DNA of 64,000 nucleotides from Micractinium sp. NFX-FRZ. Its lineage: Eukaryota; Chlorophyta; Trebouxiophyceae; Chlorellales; Chlorellaceae. Positions 1 through 10,700 of the stretch are shown one piece after another. Location of the stretch: contig JAPTJF010000021.1 of assembly GCA_029339195.1 (NCBI GenBank), positions 186,001 to 250,000 on the forward strand, written 5' to 3'. A program made the position numbers and the translations under genes. Position 1 is the first letter of the stretch. Each line of letters starts with the position of its first letter. The notes beneath the pieces are model-generated. The model saw nothing but the letters and a program-made list of their open reading frames with translations, was not told the origin of the DNA and ran no database searches.

Positions 1-36
1 GAATGTGCAGCTGCGCAAGGACAGCAGTGTCTTACC

Positions 37-716
37 TGCCCCAGTTGGGCAAGGCAGCTGAGGCAGGCGCCCGTTTCTGCCGCCATCACAGTGCCAAGGT
101 AGCGGATGCGCACAAATGCTGCCAGCACCTGCACCGCAACAGAGGTGTGGATGCAGGCATTCATTCCAGGACTTCAAATGGGGTCGCAAAGTGCAGGCTG
201 GCGCCTGCAGGTGTCGGGCAGGCTGGGGCAGCGGCCCCGCTGCTCAAACGCCGCGCGCAGCCCGCCCGCCCCGCCCTGCGACAACTCCGCTCCCTTGCCC
301 ACCTCCTTCTTGCTCTGCAGGCTCACGCCCTCCCTCGGTCGCGGCCGCCCCTCCTCGTCCAACAGAAGGGTGTGCAGCCGCTGCGTGAGGTCCATTGCCT
401 CCACAAAGCCCGCAACCTCCGAGGTGCCCTCGAAATCGCCGCCCTCGGCCAGCAGGCACCGAGCCCGCTCCACACGGCTCCTGAGCAGGTCGGGCAGCTG
501 CCACGCCATCCGGGCTGCACCAGCAATGTAGCTTTGGGCTGTGACGTTGACGTTCTGGGCGAGCGTTGGATGGGCTTCGAAACAACGCGGGTGGCACCGC
601 GCCGCCGCTTCCAGCTGCTTGCCGAGGCTGCCAGCGGTGCTGCCGCCAGCCGCGCAGCTCAGCGGGCACGCCGGCGGCGCTCGGGTGCTGCCAGTCTCAC
701 TCACCAGTCGTGGCAC
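37..716 (-). CDS. partial gene of unknown function at the left edge
   Basis: I do not recognise this gene. On the minus strand an open stretch at about 344-665 reads like real protein (an amphipathic, Leu/Arg/Glu-rich run around AARMAWQLPDLLRSRVERA and EVAGFVEAMDLTQRLHTLL). A second likely exon at 37-127 lies between a GTGCAG acceptor and a GTAAGA donor and encodes VLAAFVRIRYLGTVM. A donor near 343 (GTGAGC) could join them. The gene continues left of the window, so its 3' part is missing, and its start is not clear. No domain, signal peptide or membrane segment is evident. Composition and intron style match the neighbours. It could also be a noncoding region with chance open frames. Confidence 0.3.
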
Positions 717-1118
717 TTACATGCGCTCACATCAATCACTCATCTAGCACAAAACAGTTGAGTACAAAGCTGTTGTTCAAAGACGCCCTGCTGCCAATCC
801 AGTTCCTGCCTCCCGCGACTAGGCGCTTCAACAAGCAGCGCTGGCCAATGGTTTCCAGACATAAATCTTTGAAACCATTCTGCCTGATCCCACATGCTAA
901 CTGGTGCTATCTCACTGCCGCTGCGCCGTCTGCCGGCTTCCCGCTGCGCCCTGCGTCAGGCAAGCCGCGTTGCCCACCGCCACCGCCAGAGCCAGGCTCT
1001 CAGCCAAGCCAGCCCGCAATGGCTCCGCCCACGCGCTGAATGATGCCCTCCCCCTCCTCCTCGCCTCCTGCAATCACAACAAAGAGGGGAAAGGATGCAG
1101 AGCCGGCTTTACGTTCGT
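717..1118. other. intergenic stretch 3' of phoD
   Basis: About 400 bp between the PhoD stop and the partial gene. It contains TTACA at 717-721, which is TGTAA on the minus strand, the usual green-algal poly(A) signal, about 400 bp beyond the phoD stop. An alternative in-frame reading (LDAELFTMAGPLDERK and onward, ending at about 1000) looks protein-like, but I could not connect it to phoD in phase. Nothing else is visible. Confidence 0.35.
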
Positions 1119-4100
1119 CTAAGGGGCCGGCCATTGTGAACAGCTCGGCGTCCAGCTTTGACATTTTAGCCCGGACCCCCCAGGACAGAGCAATGCTGCC
1201 CAGCCAGCCAGCGCCCTGCCCAGCTTCCCATCCTGCGGCGCACCTTCCGGGGTGCTGCAGTTACTAGCAACAGCCAGCCCGCCACGAGCGGTCTGCCCTA
1301 GCCCGTAGGCAGCCAGAGGGTCGTCGGCGGCGCCGAAGCGGATCAGCAGCTGGTCGGTGGGCGTGCAGGTGGCGTTGAGCAGGCGGCCAGGCTGGCCTGC
1401 ATGGGGACAGCGTGGGGGGCGCGGCTGGGTTGGGGAAGAGTGGGAGGGGTACCTGACTGCCTGGATGGCTGGTGACGTGCGCTACTGGGGTCAGGGCCGG
1501 GAAAGGCATGCATGGGACGGCAGGTGCACTACACCTGTGCAGGGTGCCTCACTTCTCCCGCAACTTCGGCCGCTGCCCGGCAGCCGTGTAGCCACCCTAC
1601 CCCTCCTGGTGCCTGCCCCCACCCTGGCTGAGCCCCTCCCCCCAGTCCTGCCTTGACTTGCCTGCCTGAACCTCGAAAGACTTGTCGCACCAGGACTGGA
1701 ACTCGCCCTGCTTGTCAATTGAGTCCACAAACAAAAAGTCGGCGTGCAAGCGCTCACGGGTGGCGGTGAGGGCCACCAGCCCGCGGTTCGTGATCTGCGC
1801 GTACCGCAGCTGGTCGTTGGAAATGTGCCTGCAGGCAGCAGGGGCGGCAGTGCAGCAGCCGACTGCGGCAGGGACAGCCCAGGCACAGAGGCACGATGCA
1901 GAGTGCAGCATGCTGCCCCTGCCAGCAAGGCGGGGGCCTGGCCGCATCCACACAATGTTGTGCCACACCAGGGCGGGCAAGTGCACCCATCCCATGCCTT
2001 CCAGCCCCAGCGCCCCCGGCGTGTCGCATGAAGTCACTGGCTCACTCATACTGCACAGCCCCCCACGGCCCTGCACGTCAGATAGACTGGCTCTGGCTCA
2101 CTCACATGCCCCGAACCATCACTGCTGGCAGGTCGACGCCGGGCACGGTGCCTAGCCCACGCTCCAGCCCAGGGGGTGTGACTGAGGCGGTGCAAAACTC
2201 GGTGGCCGCCATGGCTCCGGTGCCGTTGTTCTCGGCAGGCAGCTCGTAGGCCCAGGCATTGTGGGAGTCGCCTGCGGGAGAGGGAGATGGTGTGGGCAAG
2301 AGCGGGGGGGCAGGTTGTCGGGGTTGTGGAGCTTCCACGCAGCGGCCTGTGAGGCAGGCGAGCAAGCACCTTAATCGGGGGCATCATGCTTAGCAGAGTG
2401 GAGGGCTTGCCTGGGGCGACTTGCATGCTCCATGAATGCCACTCCCCCCTCCCTGCCCGCACCTGCCAGGGACACCGGGTTGCCCCCCCTGGAGCCAAGC
2501 TGCTGGAAGAGGCGAAGGATTTGGTCCCTCTCGTACTGGTACCCATCCCACCCGTCCGTCAGGAGCGCGTCGTGCATGGCGCCTGCAGGGCGGAGGTGTA
2601 GGGTCAGGGGGGCTGGGGGTGGCATGGCGCCTGCAGGGACCCGAAAGCTGGGCGGACAGGGCAAGCCTGCTGTGGTCACGCCTGTTCATGGGCCTTTGGG
2701 TCATGACCCAACTGAGCGGCCCGCCGCCCACCTGCCCCGCGGCATATCTTGCAGAACCGGCTCCTGCCAGCAGGGCTGGCCCCTTTTCACGCCAACAAGC
2801 ACCCCGGCCAAGCCTTCTGTCTGCCCGGCAAGGTCAGGAAAGCAAAGAAGAGCAAGCCAGGCAGCTGGGTGGGAGTCGCACCTGCGCTGACCAGCACCCG
2901 GGCAGATGTGAAGACAGCCAGCGCGTCAGACAGCTGGTCGGCAGCCAGGCCCAGCAGGTTTGTGAGTGCAAACTCGGCTGCACGAAAGGGGCAGGCATGG
3001 GCAGGGGTGAAACTGTGCAGTTCGTGCAGGCAACACACTGGCAGGGTCGCATGTTGCGCACAACATGAACGGGAGCTTGGGTCCATGTGTGTGCGTGACT
3101 GTGAGGCACAGCGTGCCAGCCAGCCAGCCAGCCAGCCAGGTACCCACCCAACCGCCAGCAGAACAGCAAGCAGTATGCTGAAAGTGGCGAGCTTCATCAC
3201 AGCTGCGGCTCACCCACGCCTGAGTACATGTCTTTGAGGGCCTGTTGCACATCGGGCGTGCGGCGCGTGCCTGCAGGGCAGTGGGCCGCGCTGGTGGTGA
3301 AGGCAGGAGCTGAGGCGCAGAGGACGGCACTGCGCGCACAGGCAGGGGATGGGTAGACACGGAGGGGAGGCAGCACTGGGTGCCGTGGCCAGCAGCGACA
3401 GGTGCACCACAATCTACCTCACGCCCCTACTGCCGCCGAGCCGCAAGTGGCGTGTGTTGCCCACCACACCAACAGGCAGCCTTTACCGGGGCGGTATCAG
3501 CACCCAAACTGCCCACCCGCCTGCCCGCCCACCCATGATGACTTGGTCGGCGTACAGCTGCCACGTCACCCCGGCGTCCACCGACTTGTTGAAGTCGGCG
3601 GCCATGGCGCTCAGCTGCTCCTGGCCTGCACACAGAGGGAGCCACACAAGAGTGCTGTGCTTGTGGGCGGCATGCAATGCACAGTGCCGTGACGTTCAGC
3701 CTGGTCGGCATGCATAGCCGGCTTTGGTGGCAGGCACGTGCTGGCAGCATGTACCGCCCCGCTCCCAGTGCACCCCTGAGTAATAGTTGGCACTGGCAGA
3801 CGTGCCAGGCAGGTGGTGGCTACCCACCCCAGGAGGGCCTCACCAATCATGGTGTTTTTGGGGGAGGTGAGGTTGGTGTAGTAGCCCCAGCGCAGCTCTG
3901 GCAGGTTGGGCACGTCCTGGTAGAGGGTGTCGGGGTCGGTGTTTTGCAGCGCCTGCGCGGGGGTGGCACAGATGTTGATATGGGGGCGGGGGGCGGGGCG
4001 CGATGAGCGTGAGGTGGTGACGAGCGCAGTTCGTGGTGGGTGGCAGACAATGACAAGTATGCTTCAGGGGTATAGAGTGCGTACGTTTGGGTGGTGCCAA

Positions 4101-7100
4101 ACACATGTCGGCTCCCGGCAACGGCCGAGAAAGCAGGTTCTGCCATGCTGTGCCGCACGCTAAATCTAGTGTGGCATCGCACCTGCCCGTAGGTCGTGTT
4201 CAGTTGGTCAATTGGCTCAGTGCGGTAGAGGAAGCGCTGGTCGGTGGTAACCTGCAAGGGACGGGGGGTGGAAGGGGCCACGTGATACAGGGGCAGCAGC
4301 AGGGTGAGGTGTGCCGGAGGCAGGCTGGGTGGCCGCTGGCAGGCGTCAGCCACAGTTGGCGCTAGCGGGGTCAACGCGCCGGTCGGTTACAGGTGGCGGG
4401 CGCACATGGGCCATTGCCGGCACCTGTGCATGCATCCTGCTGCTTTGAAAGGCCTGAAATCAACTCAAAGCCAGCAGGGCAGGCTAGGCTGGCAGCCAGC
4501 CGTCACAGCAGCAGGGCAGCACCGCACTTGCCAGGGTGGCCAGGTTCCCAAAGGTGAAGGCGCGGTACATGCCCCGCAGCTGGGCCTCCAAGTTGACCGG
4601 GGGCGGCGGGTCGCGGATGGGGAGGTACTCGTAAAAGGCCTGGGCGGAAGGCCGGAGTGTGGGGCATGAGGAAGCGTTTGGTTGGGGGTGTGCTCCACAC
4701 CGCCTGCCGTTCCTTGTCTGCTGACGCACCTGACCTTTTCACTGCCCCTGGCCCCACCACCATCTGTCCAGGTGAACCCCCAGCCCCACCCGGCCCCTTC
4801 CCCTCCACCGGCGCACCTGCACCGCGTTCTGCTTGCGCTGCTGGTACGTCACCCCGGCATCGGTGGCGCGCTGCTGGTCGAGCGACCCATTCTTCCACGC
4901 ATTGTCTGCGAGGTCGTGGTCGTCCCTGCATGGCTTGGAGGGACCAGCAGGCAATCTGAGGCTTTTGAGGCCTCCCAATGACAGGCAGTGTCGGCAAGGT
5001 CGGCATTCATTGCAGCTGAGGGGCCAGCAGCAGTCAGCTGAGGCTTACAGGGCCTCCCAGCGACGTGCAGGCAGCCATGGAGACCAGCCCCCCTGCAAGC
5101 ACAGCTGGCCGCTGCCTCAAGAAGTGTGCGCTTGCCGGCTGCAAGGGTCTCACCAGGTGACGATGATTGGGACGCGCCTGGACATCTCCTGGCTCTGTGC
5201 GTCCGTCCTGCACACGGGAGCAAGGCTTGCAGCTCATTAGGGATATAGATCAGCAAGGGCCAGAAGGCGTTAATATGCAGAAGCAAGGGATATAGATAAG
5301 CAAGGGTCAGAAGGCGTTAGTCTGCAGAAGCAAGGGGCAGTCCATGGTGCGGCAGCAAGGCGCAGCAACAGGTGCAGCAGCAGCAGGTGCAGCAGCAATA
5401 CGCTACAAGACGCTGCGCAAGTGTGCGGCAGGTGCCCGGACAGGGCTCAAAGTCCGGCCGTGCGGCGCCACCTGTGCAGGCGGTGGCGGGCGCGGTAGTC
5501 TGCCAGGCTGAAGGTGTCGTGCTCCCCTGGCACCAGGCCCTCACGCACCACTTTGTCTACGGGGGGCGTGGGGTACTTCAGGCGGGACACGGGCAGAAGC
5601 AGCGTGTTACAGTGGCCGGCATTTGAGAGCAGAGTGAGGCGGGGCATGGGCAGGCAGCACAGGGTGGCGGCGCAGCACGGCCAGCGGCGTTGTGATGCCA
5701 CACAGCCGGCTCACCTGTTCGTCCCCGTACTCGTAGCTGCAGTGCAGGAGTGGGAGGAAAGGGTGCGGGCAGGGCATCAAGAGCAGAGCTGGGCGTGCCC
5801 GCAGGACAGCTGACCAGCCATGGCAGCCCCAGAGAACAGCTTTTGGGCAGCATGTCAGTGCACTCCTGTGGATTTGCCACGGCAGGCTGCCTGCTCACAT
5901 CCAGTCGCCCAGGAAGAGCAGGAAGTCGATGTCCCTTACTTGGGCGGTGAGCTGCACAACAGCCAGCAGCAAGGCAGGGGGCGGCAGGGCTGTGATGGGT
6001 GGACGAGCGCAGGGCAGGGGGCAGCGGGTTGAGATAGGTGGAGGGGTTCCAGGCAGGGGGGCAGCAGGGCCACACAAGGTGCTAGCCCTTCACGTAAAAC
6101 TCTGCTGCAGCCCTCGTGCAGCTTGAGGCGCACACGCCTCCATCCACGCTTCACAGGCACACCCCTCCATCCACGCTTCACAGGCACACCCCTCCATCCA
6201 CGCTTCACAGGCACGCCGGTCCATCCACGCTTCACAGGCACGCCCCTCCATCCACGCTTCACAGGCACGCCCTCCCCACTGCACGTTAACGCACGTTCAT
6301 GACATTGAAGTAGCCAAACTTCCAGCTGGCGCAGCTGCTGATGGCAAAGCGCAGGGAGGGGCGGGTGGAGGCGGGGGCGGGGGCGGTGCGAGTGACCCCC
6401 AGCGGGGAGGACACATTGCCTGCACAGAGGCCGGTGTGGGGCAGGGGAGGGGAGGGTACCGTTGCCTTCAATCAGCACGCGAAAACCCATCGACGAGGTG
6501 CCTTGAGGGTCAGCAGCAACATATGGATGGGTAGGCAGTTGCTTGCACCCTGCCTGCTTGCACCCCTGGCCCCACTTGCAACCCACCCACCACCTACCCG
6601 CACCACAGCAAACCTTCGCCCCGTAACACACCCTGCACCCACGCTGCTCACCAGAGACAAAGTGGTAGAAGTAGCGTGTGTCCGGCTCCAGCCCCTCAAC
6701 ATCAACTTTGACGGTGAAGTCTCTGTCCGGTGAGGCGGTGACATTGCCACTGCGGGGGTGTGTGGAGGTGTGCAGGGGGCGAGATTGGTGTGGCGGGGAA
6801 TCATGGCCAGGCTAGCGGACACCTGCCGCGTGGACATTGCCACACACGCAGATCACCAAACAGCGCTGTTGTGCACACAGCCTTCTGCCGCAGATCCTCA
6901 ACCACGCATGCCCCTGGCCGGATGCGTACCTGGCGACCACTTGGGTGGCGTTGGCGTCCCTGGCCACGGTCCACTCCATCGGGAAGCTCTCAGTCGTGGT
7001 GTTGTCGTTGGCGGGGGTGAAGCGGGTCCAGATGACCACAGCATCCTGCAGGGGTGGCGGCAGCGGCACCTGTCTGGTGAGCAAAGCGGGCAATGCGGCG

Positions 7101-7497
7101 AGGGGGATGGAGGGCAGCATGCTGGCTTTGCAAGGCGAGGCATGATGCAAAAAACGGGGCAGAGAAGCTGAGCAGGCACCCCACAGTTGCAATTTGTTTC
7201 CTGCAGCTTACTGGCAGTGGGTCCCCACTCGCCACGCCGTGGAAGAAGCCCGGGGGAGAGCAGCCGGACACTGGGGAGAGCAAAGTATTGGAGGGCATGT
7301 GTGGTGAGAGAAGCGTTTCCCGGTAACGCAGAAGCTGCCCTGGTGGGACGGCGGCGGCGGCGGCGGCTGACCAGATGGCGTGCTGGGATGTGGCCTGTTG
7401 GACTTTAATAGTGCTTGGCAAGGTGCTTACGTGCTGCAACTGATGACAAGCTGGCAAGGGCGATCCCCAGTGCAAGGTGACGGCAGGCAGCCCGCAT
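1119..7497 (-). CDS. phoD: secreted PhoD-like alkaline phosphatase/phosphodiesterase
   Basis: Calcium/iron-dependent phosphomonoesterase/diesterase family that releases phosphate from organic phosphates outside the cell. Twenty exons close into one 689-aa frame: 7431-7497, 7212-7270, 6930-7045, 6652-6749, 6295-6419, 5899-5951, 5715-5736, 5472-5575, 5154-5207, 4817-4925, 4532-4639, 4183-4251, 3844-3952, 3533-3625, 3214-3270, 2882-2977, 2463-2582, 2106-2271, 1662-1828 and 1119-1396. Residues 1-22 form a signal peptide (MRAACRHLALGIALASLSS). The PhoD N-terminal domain follows, with FHGVASGDP and DAVVIWTRFTP. The metallophosphatase part has FLLFLGDW, YEYGDEQ, FSLADYR, WDDHDLADNAW (about residues 232-242), WQLYADQVIMG, DGWDGYQYER, GDSHNAW and ASVTPPG. 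Exon 7 is only 22 nt. Introns 11 and 19 use GC donors (GCAAGT). Intron 5 holds a minisatellite. The gene is divergent from the NTF2-like gene, 287 bp away. Low-phosphate induction is typical of the family but no site is visible. Confidence 0.9.
5241..5334. repeat. 47-bp direct repeat, two copies, in a phoD intron
   Basis: Two adjacent copies, 5241-5287 and 5288-5334, each beginning GGATATAGAT and ending GCAGAAGCAAG, differ at only a few positions. They lie in the intron between exons 8 and 9 of phoD. No coding content is apparent. Confidence 0.9.
6139..6273. repeat. 27-bp minisatellite, five copies, phoD intron 5
   Basis: Five head-to-tail 27-bp units start at 6139, 6166, 6193, 6220 and 6247, each containing ATCCACGCTTCACAGGCAC. 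Variation is limited to the few bases between these blocks. The array starts about 20 bp beyond the splice donor after exon 5 (GTGCGT at 6289-6294). There are no spacers, so it is not a CRISPR array. Confidence 0.92.
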
Positions 7498-7784
7498 GAT
7501 GGGTCAAGCCTCCGCCTTTGGCCGTCCAAGGGCGCAGCTGGGCCTTGCAACCGTGCAGAGACGCCGGTTCAGCAACGGCAACCTGCAAGTTAGAGTGACA
7601 GAGCCACCTCAGGGCGTCCAAGGCGCCTTTCTTCCCAGGCAGGTGATGGCGTCTCAACCTTCTGGCGCCTCTCTCTCAACGTCCATTGTCATACTACCCG
7701 CCAGGTATCCAGCAAAGCTGCTGAGCGCTTGTTTCTCTCTCGTCAGAAGCGAGCGGGGCACAGGCCTGGTCAGCAAGCCACGCC
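7498..7784. promoter_or_regulatory. divergent promoter region, phoD / NTF2-like gene
   Basis: 287 bp separate the two ATGs, which face away from each other, so both promoters and 5' leaders must fit here. I see no TATA box at a convincing distance and no recognisable operator. Shared regulation is inference only. Confidence 0.5.
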
Positions 7785-10700
7785 ATGGCGGCGCTCATCG
7801 AGGAGAACACGGGAGCCGGCCTCTCCGAGAAGGAGCAGCGGATGATGGGCGTTTTGGCTAAATGGGACGGTGGGTGGGTGGCGCCTCTGTTGGTGCCCCC
7901 CGGCCGCCGCCGCCCGCCCTGCCCTCCACCTGCCGCCGCCGCCCGCTGCGCCCGCCAGCCCAGCTGCGAACCCGCTGCCCATGCCCCAAGCACTTCCCCC
8001 CCTCCCGCGCACTTCCATCTGCCCCACCTCCTGCAGACGCCTTCTTTAACCAGGACTCCGACGGCATCAAGGCGCTGCTGGCCGACGACGTGGTGCAGCA
8101 CGCAGGCAGGGCAGGGTGGGCAGTTTCTGGGAGTCTGCTGCCCGCAGGTGCAGCGTGTCAAGTATGTGCAGGGCACGGCGAGCTGGACGGACGCTGGTCC
8201 GTTCGTGTACTCCACATCCTCCCGCTCTGACCTGCCACTGTGTGCACGAGAGCTCCCTGCTTGTAGCTGCCCTCACAAAGTAGCTGGGGTGCGTTGTGAA
8301 CCTGCCAACAGCCACCCGTCCCTCCCTCCCCTACTGTCTAGGACTTAACTAGGACGCAGACCGGCAGGCTTTTCTGGCGGAGCTGCAGGCACCCACTCAA
8401 GTCAACTCTCCATGCGCCGTGTCGCCCTCTGGGGCCTGCAACCTATGTCTGCCATGCAGGCCACATCTTGAGGGAGACCAACGGGCACGGGCCGGAGCGC
8501 CCCGCTTCCTTCTGATCACCTCCAGGAACGCCGGGTCCAAGTGCCCAACGTGCAAATGTTCCCTCTTGACCACGCCGTCTGTTTGTCACAAACACCCCTG
8601 CAGACCACATCGTGACCGAGACGGACAGGCGCGGGCCGGAGCAGGTGGCACGCTTCCACGCCAAGGCGAGGCCGCGCCGCTTCACCCTGCACTGCCTGCC
8701 GCCCCTGCCTCTGCCGCTGCCCAAGTGACCCCGAACTGGGCAGCATTCCATGTTCAAGGAATCGCCTTTCTTTATCATCAAAATCACCGAGTGCAGTTCT
8801 TCGACAACTACAAGACCAAGCACTTCCCCGTGGTGCGAGCCGTCAACGAGAAGACAAACAGCGCCTTCTGCCTGTGGGACGACGAGGTGGGGCGGCTGCT
8901 AGTCATGCATTTCCAAGGAAACTGGCATGCGGTGGTTCTACTACCAGTAACTAGTAGCTCTGTAGTAGCTCTGTAGTAGCTCTGTATTCATCAATCAATT
9001 ACATTTCAAGTCCACGGGGAACCAGCATCGGTCTCATGAGACAGGGTGGGGGGAGAGTGTGTCGGAATGCATTGAAGGTAAGAGGACAAGACCAACAGCG
9101 CCGTGTGCCTCTGGGGCGACGAGGTGAGCGGCTGCATGCCAGTCTTGCTTGCAGCGGGCCTGCTCTCCTTGGAGAAACGCTCACAGAGGAAGGCATTAGG
9201 GCACACTGCCTCCGGGACAACGAGGTGGTGGGAAGAGGCGTGGAGCGCCTGCTCCTTTCAGGTGCCTCTCCAACTTCCTCACCTGAGCCTCCACACTCAC
9301 ACGCCCTGCTGCAGGATGTGATCATGAAGCCTGAGCGCTTTGACGAGTCGCTGCCGGCGTCTGGCAGCATGACCAGCCTGTCTGGTGGGTGGGCGGGCAG
9401 TTGCAGAGAGGCGTTAATGCAGTTGGGCATGCTGCTGCTGCTGGGAGGCGAGCAGTGCTCTTGGTTGCCAGGCGCGTGGCTCCTGCTTAGGGTGCGCCCT
9501 CAGCTGCATCACCAGCCGGCAAACCGTGTTTCATTCTTGGCACCTGCTCCTGCAGGCATCTGGCGCCTGGTGATGGATGATGAGATGCGCATCAAGGACA
9601 TCTGGTTCCTGCGCCAGCTCACGCGGGAGGAGAAGAAGCACAGGGTGGGCGGGCGGGTGGGGTGCGGGGGTGGGCAGGGCACGGCTGGTTGCAGTGCAGG
9701 TGCCAGCACAGGGTGGGTGGGCGGGGGGCCGTGAGGGTGGGCAGGGCACGGCTGGTTGGAATGAGCAGGTGCAACAAAGTAGAGGCGGGCAGTGGGCGCA
9801 GCAGGCGCAGCGAGGGCTGGGCAGGGGGAGTAGGGATCGGCTGGCATCGGGTCAGCGCCAAGGGAGGAGTGATGTAGCGTAGCTCAGCGCCTGCTTCCCC
9901 CGGCAGACACACAGCAGGGTGAGCACGAGCTTGCCGCCCCCGCCCTGCACTACTGCAGCTGAAGCACCGCCCCAACCAGCTCTACAGCGACTTCCACGCC
10001 AAGAGCCTGGTGGGTGGGTGGGTGGGTTTGTGTGGGCACGCAGCCCGCCCTGAGATGGGAGGGCAGCGGTCCGCAAACCCTTTGAGCCGGCTGTGCACTG
10101 CCCAGCTGATCACAAGTGCCCACCGGAATTCCTGCCAGCCTGGCAAGAACACTCCGGCTTGGCCTGACCAGAAGACGCTCACGCGTCACCCGTGCACTTG
10201 CCCGTCCCGCGTTGCACCATCGACTATCGTCGCACAACCACCCATGCTCGCTCCCCCGCCTTGCAGGTGGGCCCCACGCTGGACTTGAGCGAGAAGCAGG
10301 TGGAGAAGATGCACGCGGCTGCCGAGGCGTTCAACGAGGTGAATGGGGGGCTTGGGAGGAAACCGTGGTGGCTTGGGTACGAGGAGAAGGTTGAGAGGGA
10401 AGAAGATCAAACTTGAGCAGCAGTACCTGCCATGTGAGGCCACCCAGAGAGCGACGCGCGCTTGGCAAGCAGGGCAGCGCACAGCACATCAGCAGCCGCG
10501 CCGTGCTCAGACTCCCTCCCTCCCTCCCTCTCTCCCTCCCTCCCCACCCGCACCTGCGTCCTCCTGCTCAGACCTGGACCACGGGCAACGTCAAGTCGGT
10601 GCACGGCATCATGTCGCCGGAGGCGCACACAGTGAACCCGATTTTTGGGGAGAAGAAGGGGAGCAGGCAGGAGTGGGAGGACATGGTTGACGACGTGTTC

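Noticed and set aside
3..761. 252-codon plus-strand open frame at the left edge
   Set aside because: Arg/Ala/Leu-rich shadow of the minus strand frame with no recognisable features.
1000..1150. Longer PhoD C-terminus reading LDAELFTMAGPLDERK and onward
   Set aside because: It looks protein-like, but no donor/acceptor pair joins it to exon 20 in phase, so I ended the gene at 1119. A sequencing indel could change this.
6139..6273. Possible CRISPR array in the regularly spaced repeats
   Set aside because: The 27-bp units are contiguous with no unique spacers, and the host is a eukaryotic alga. It is a minisatellite.
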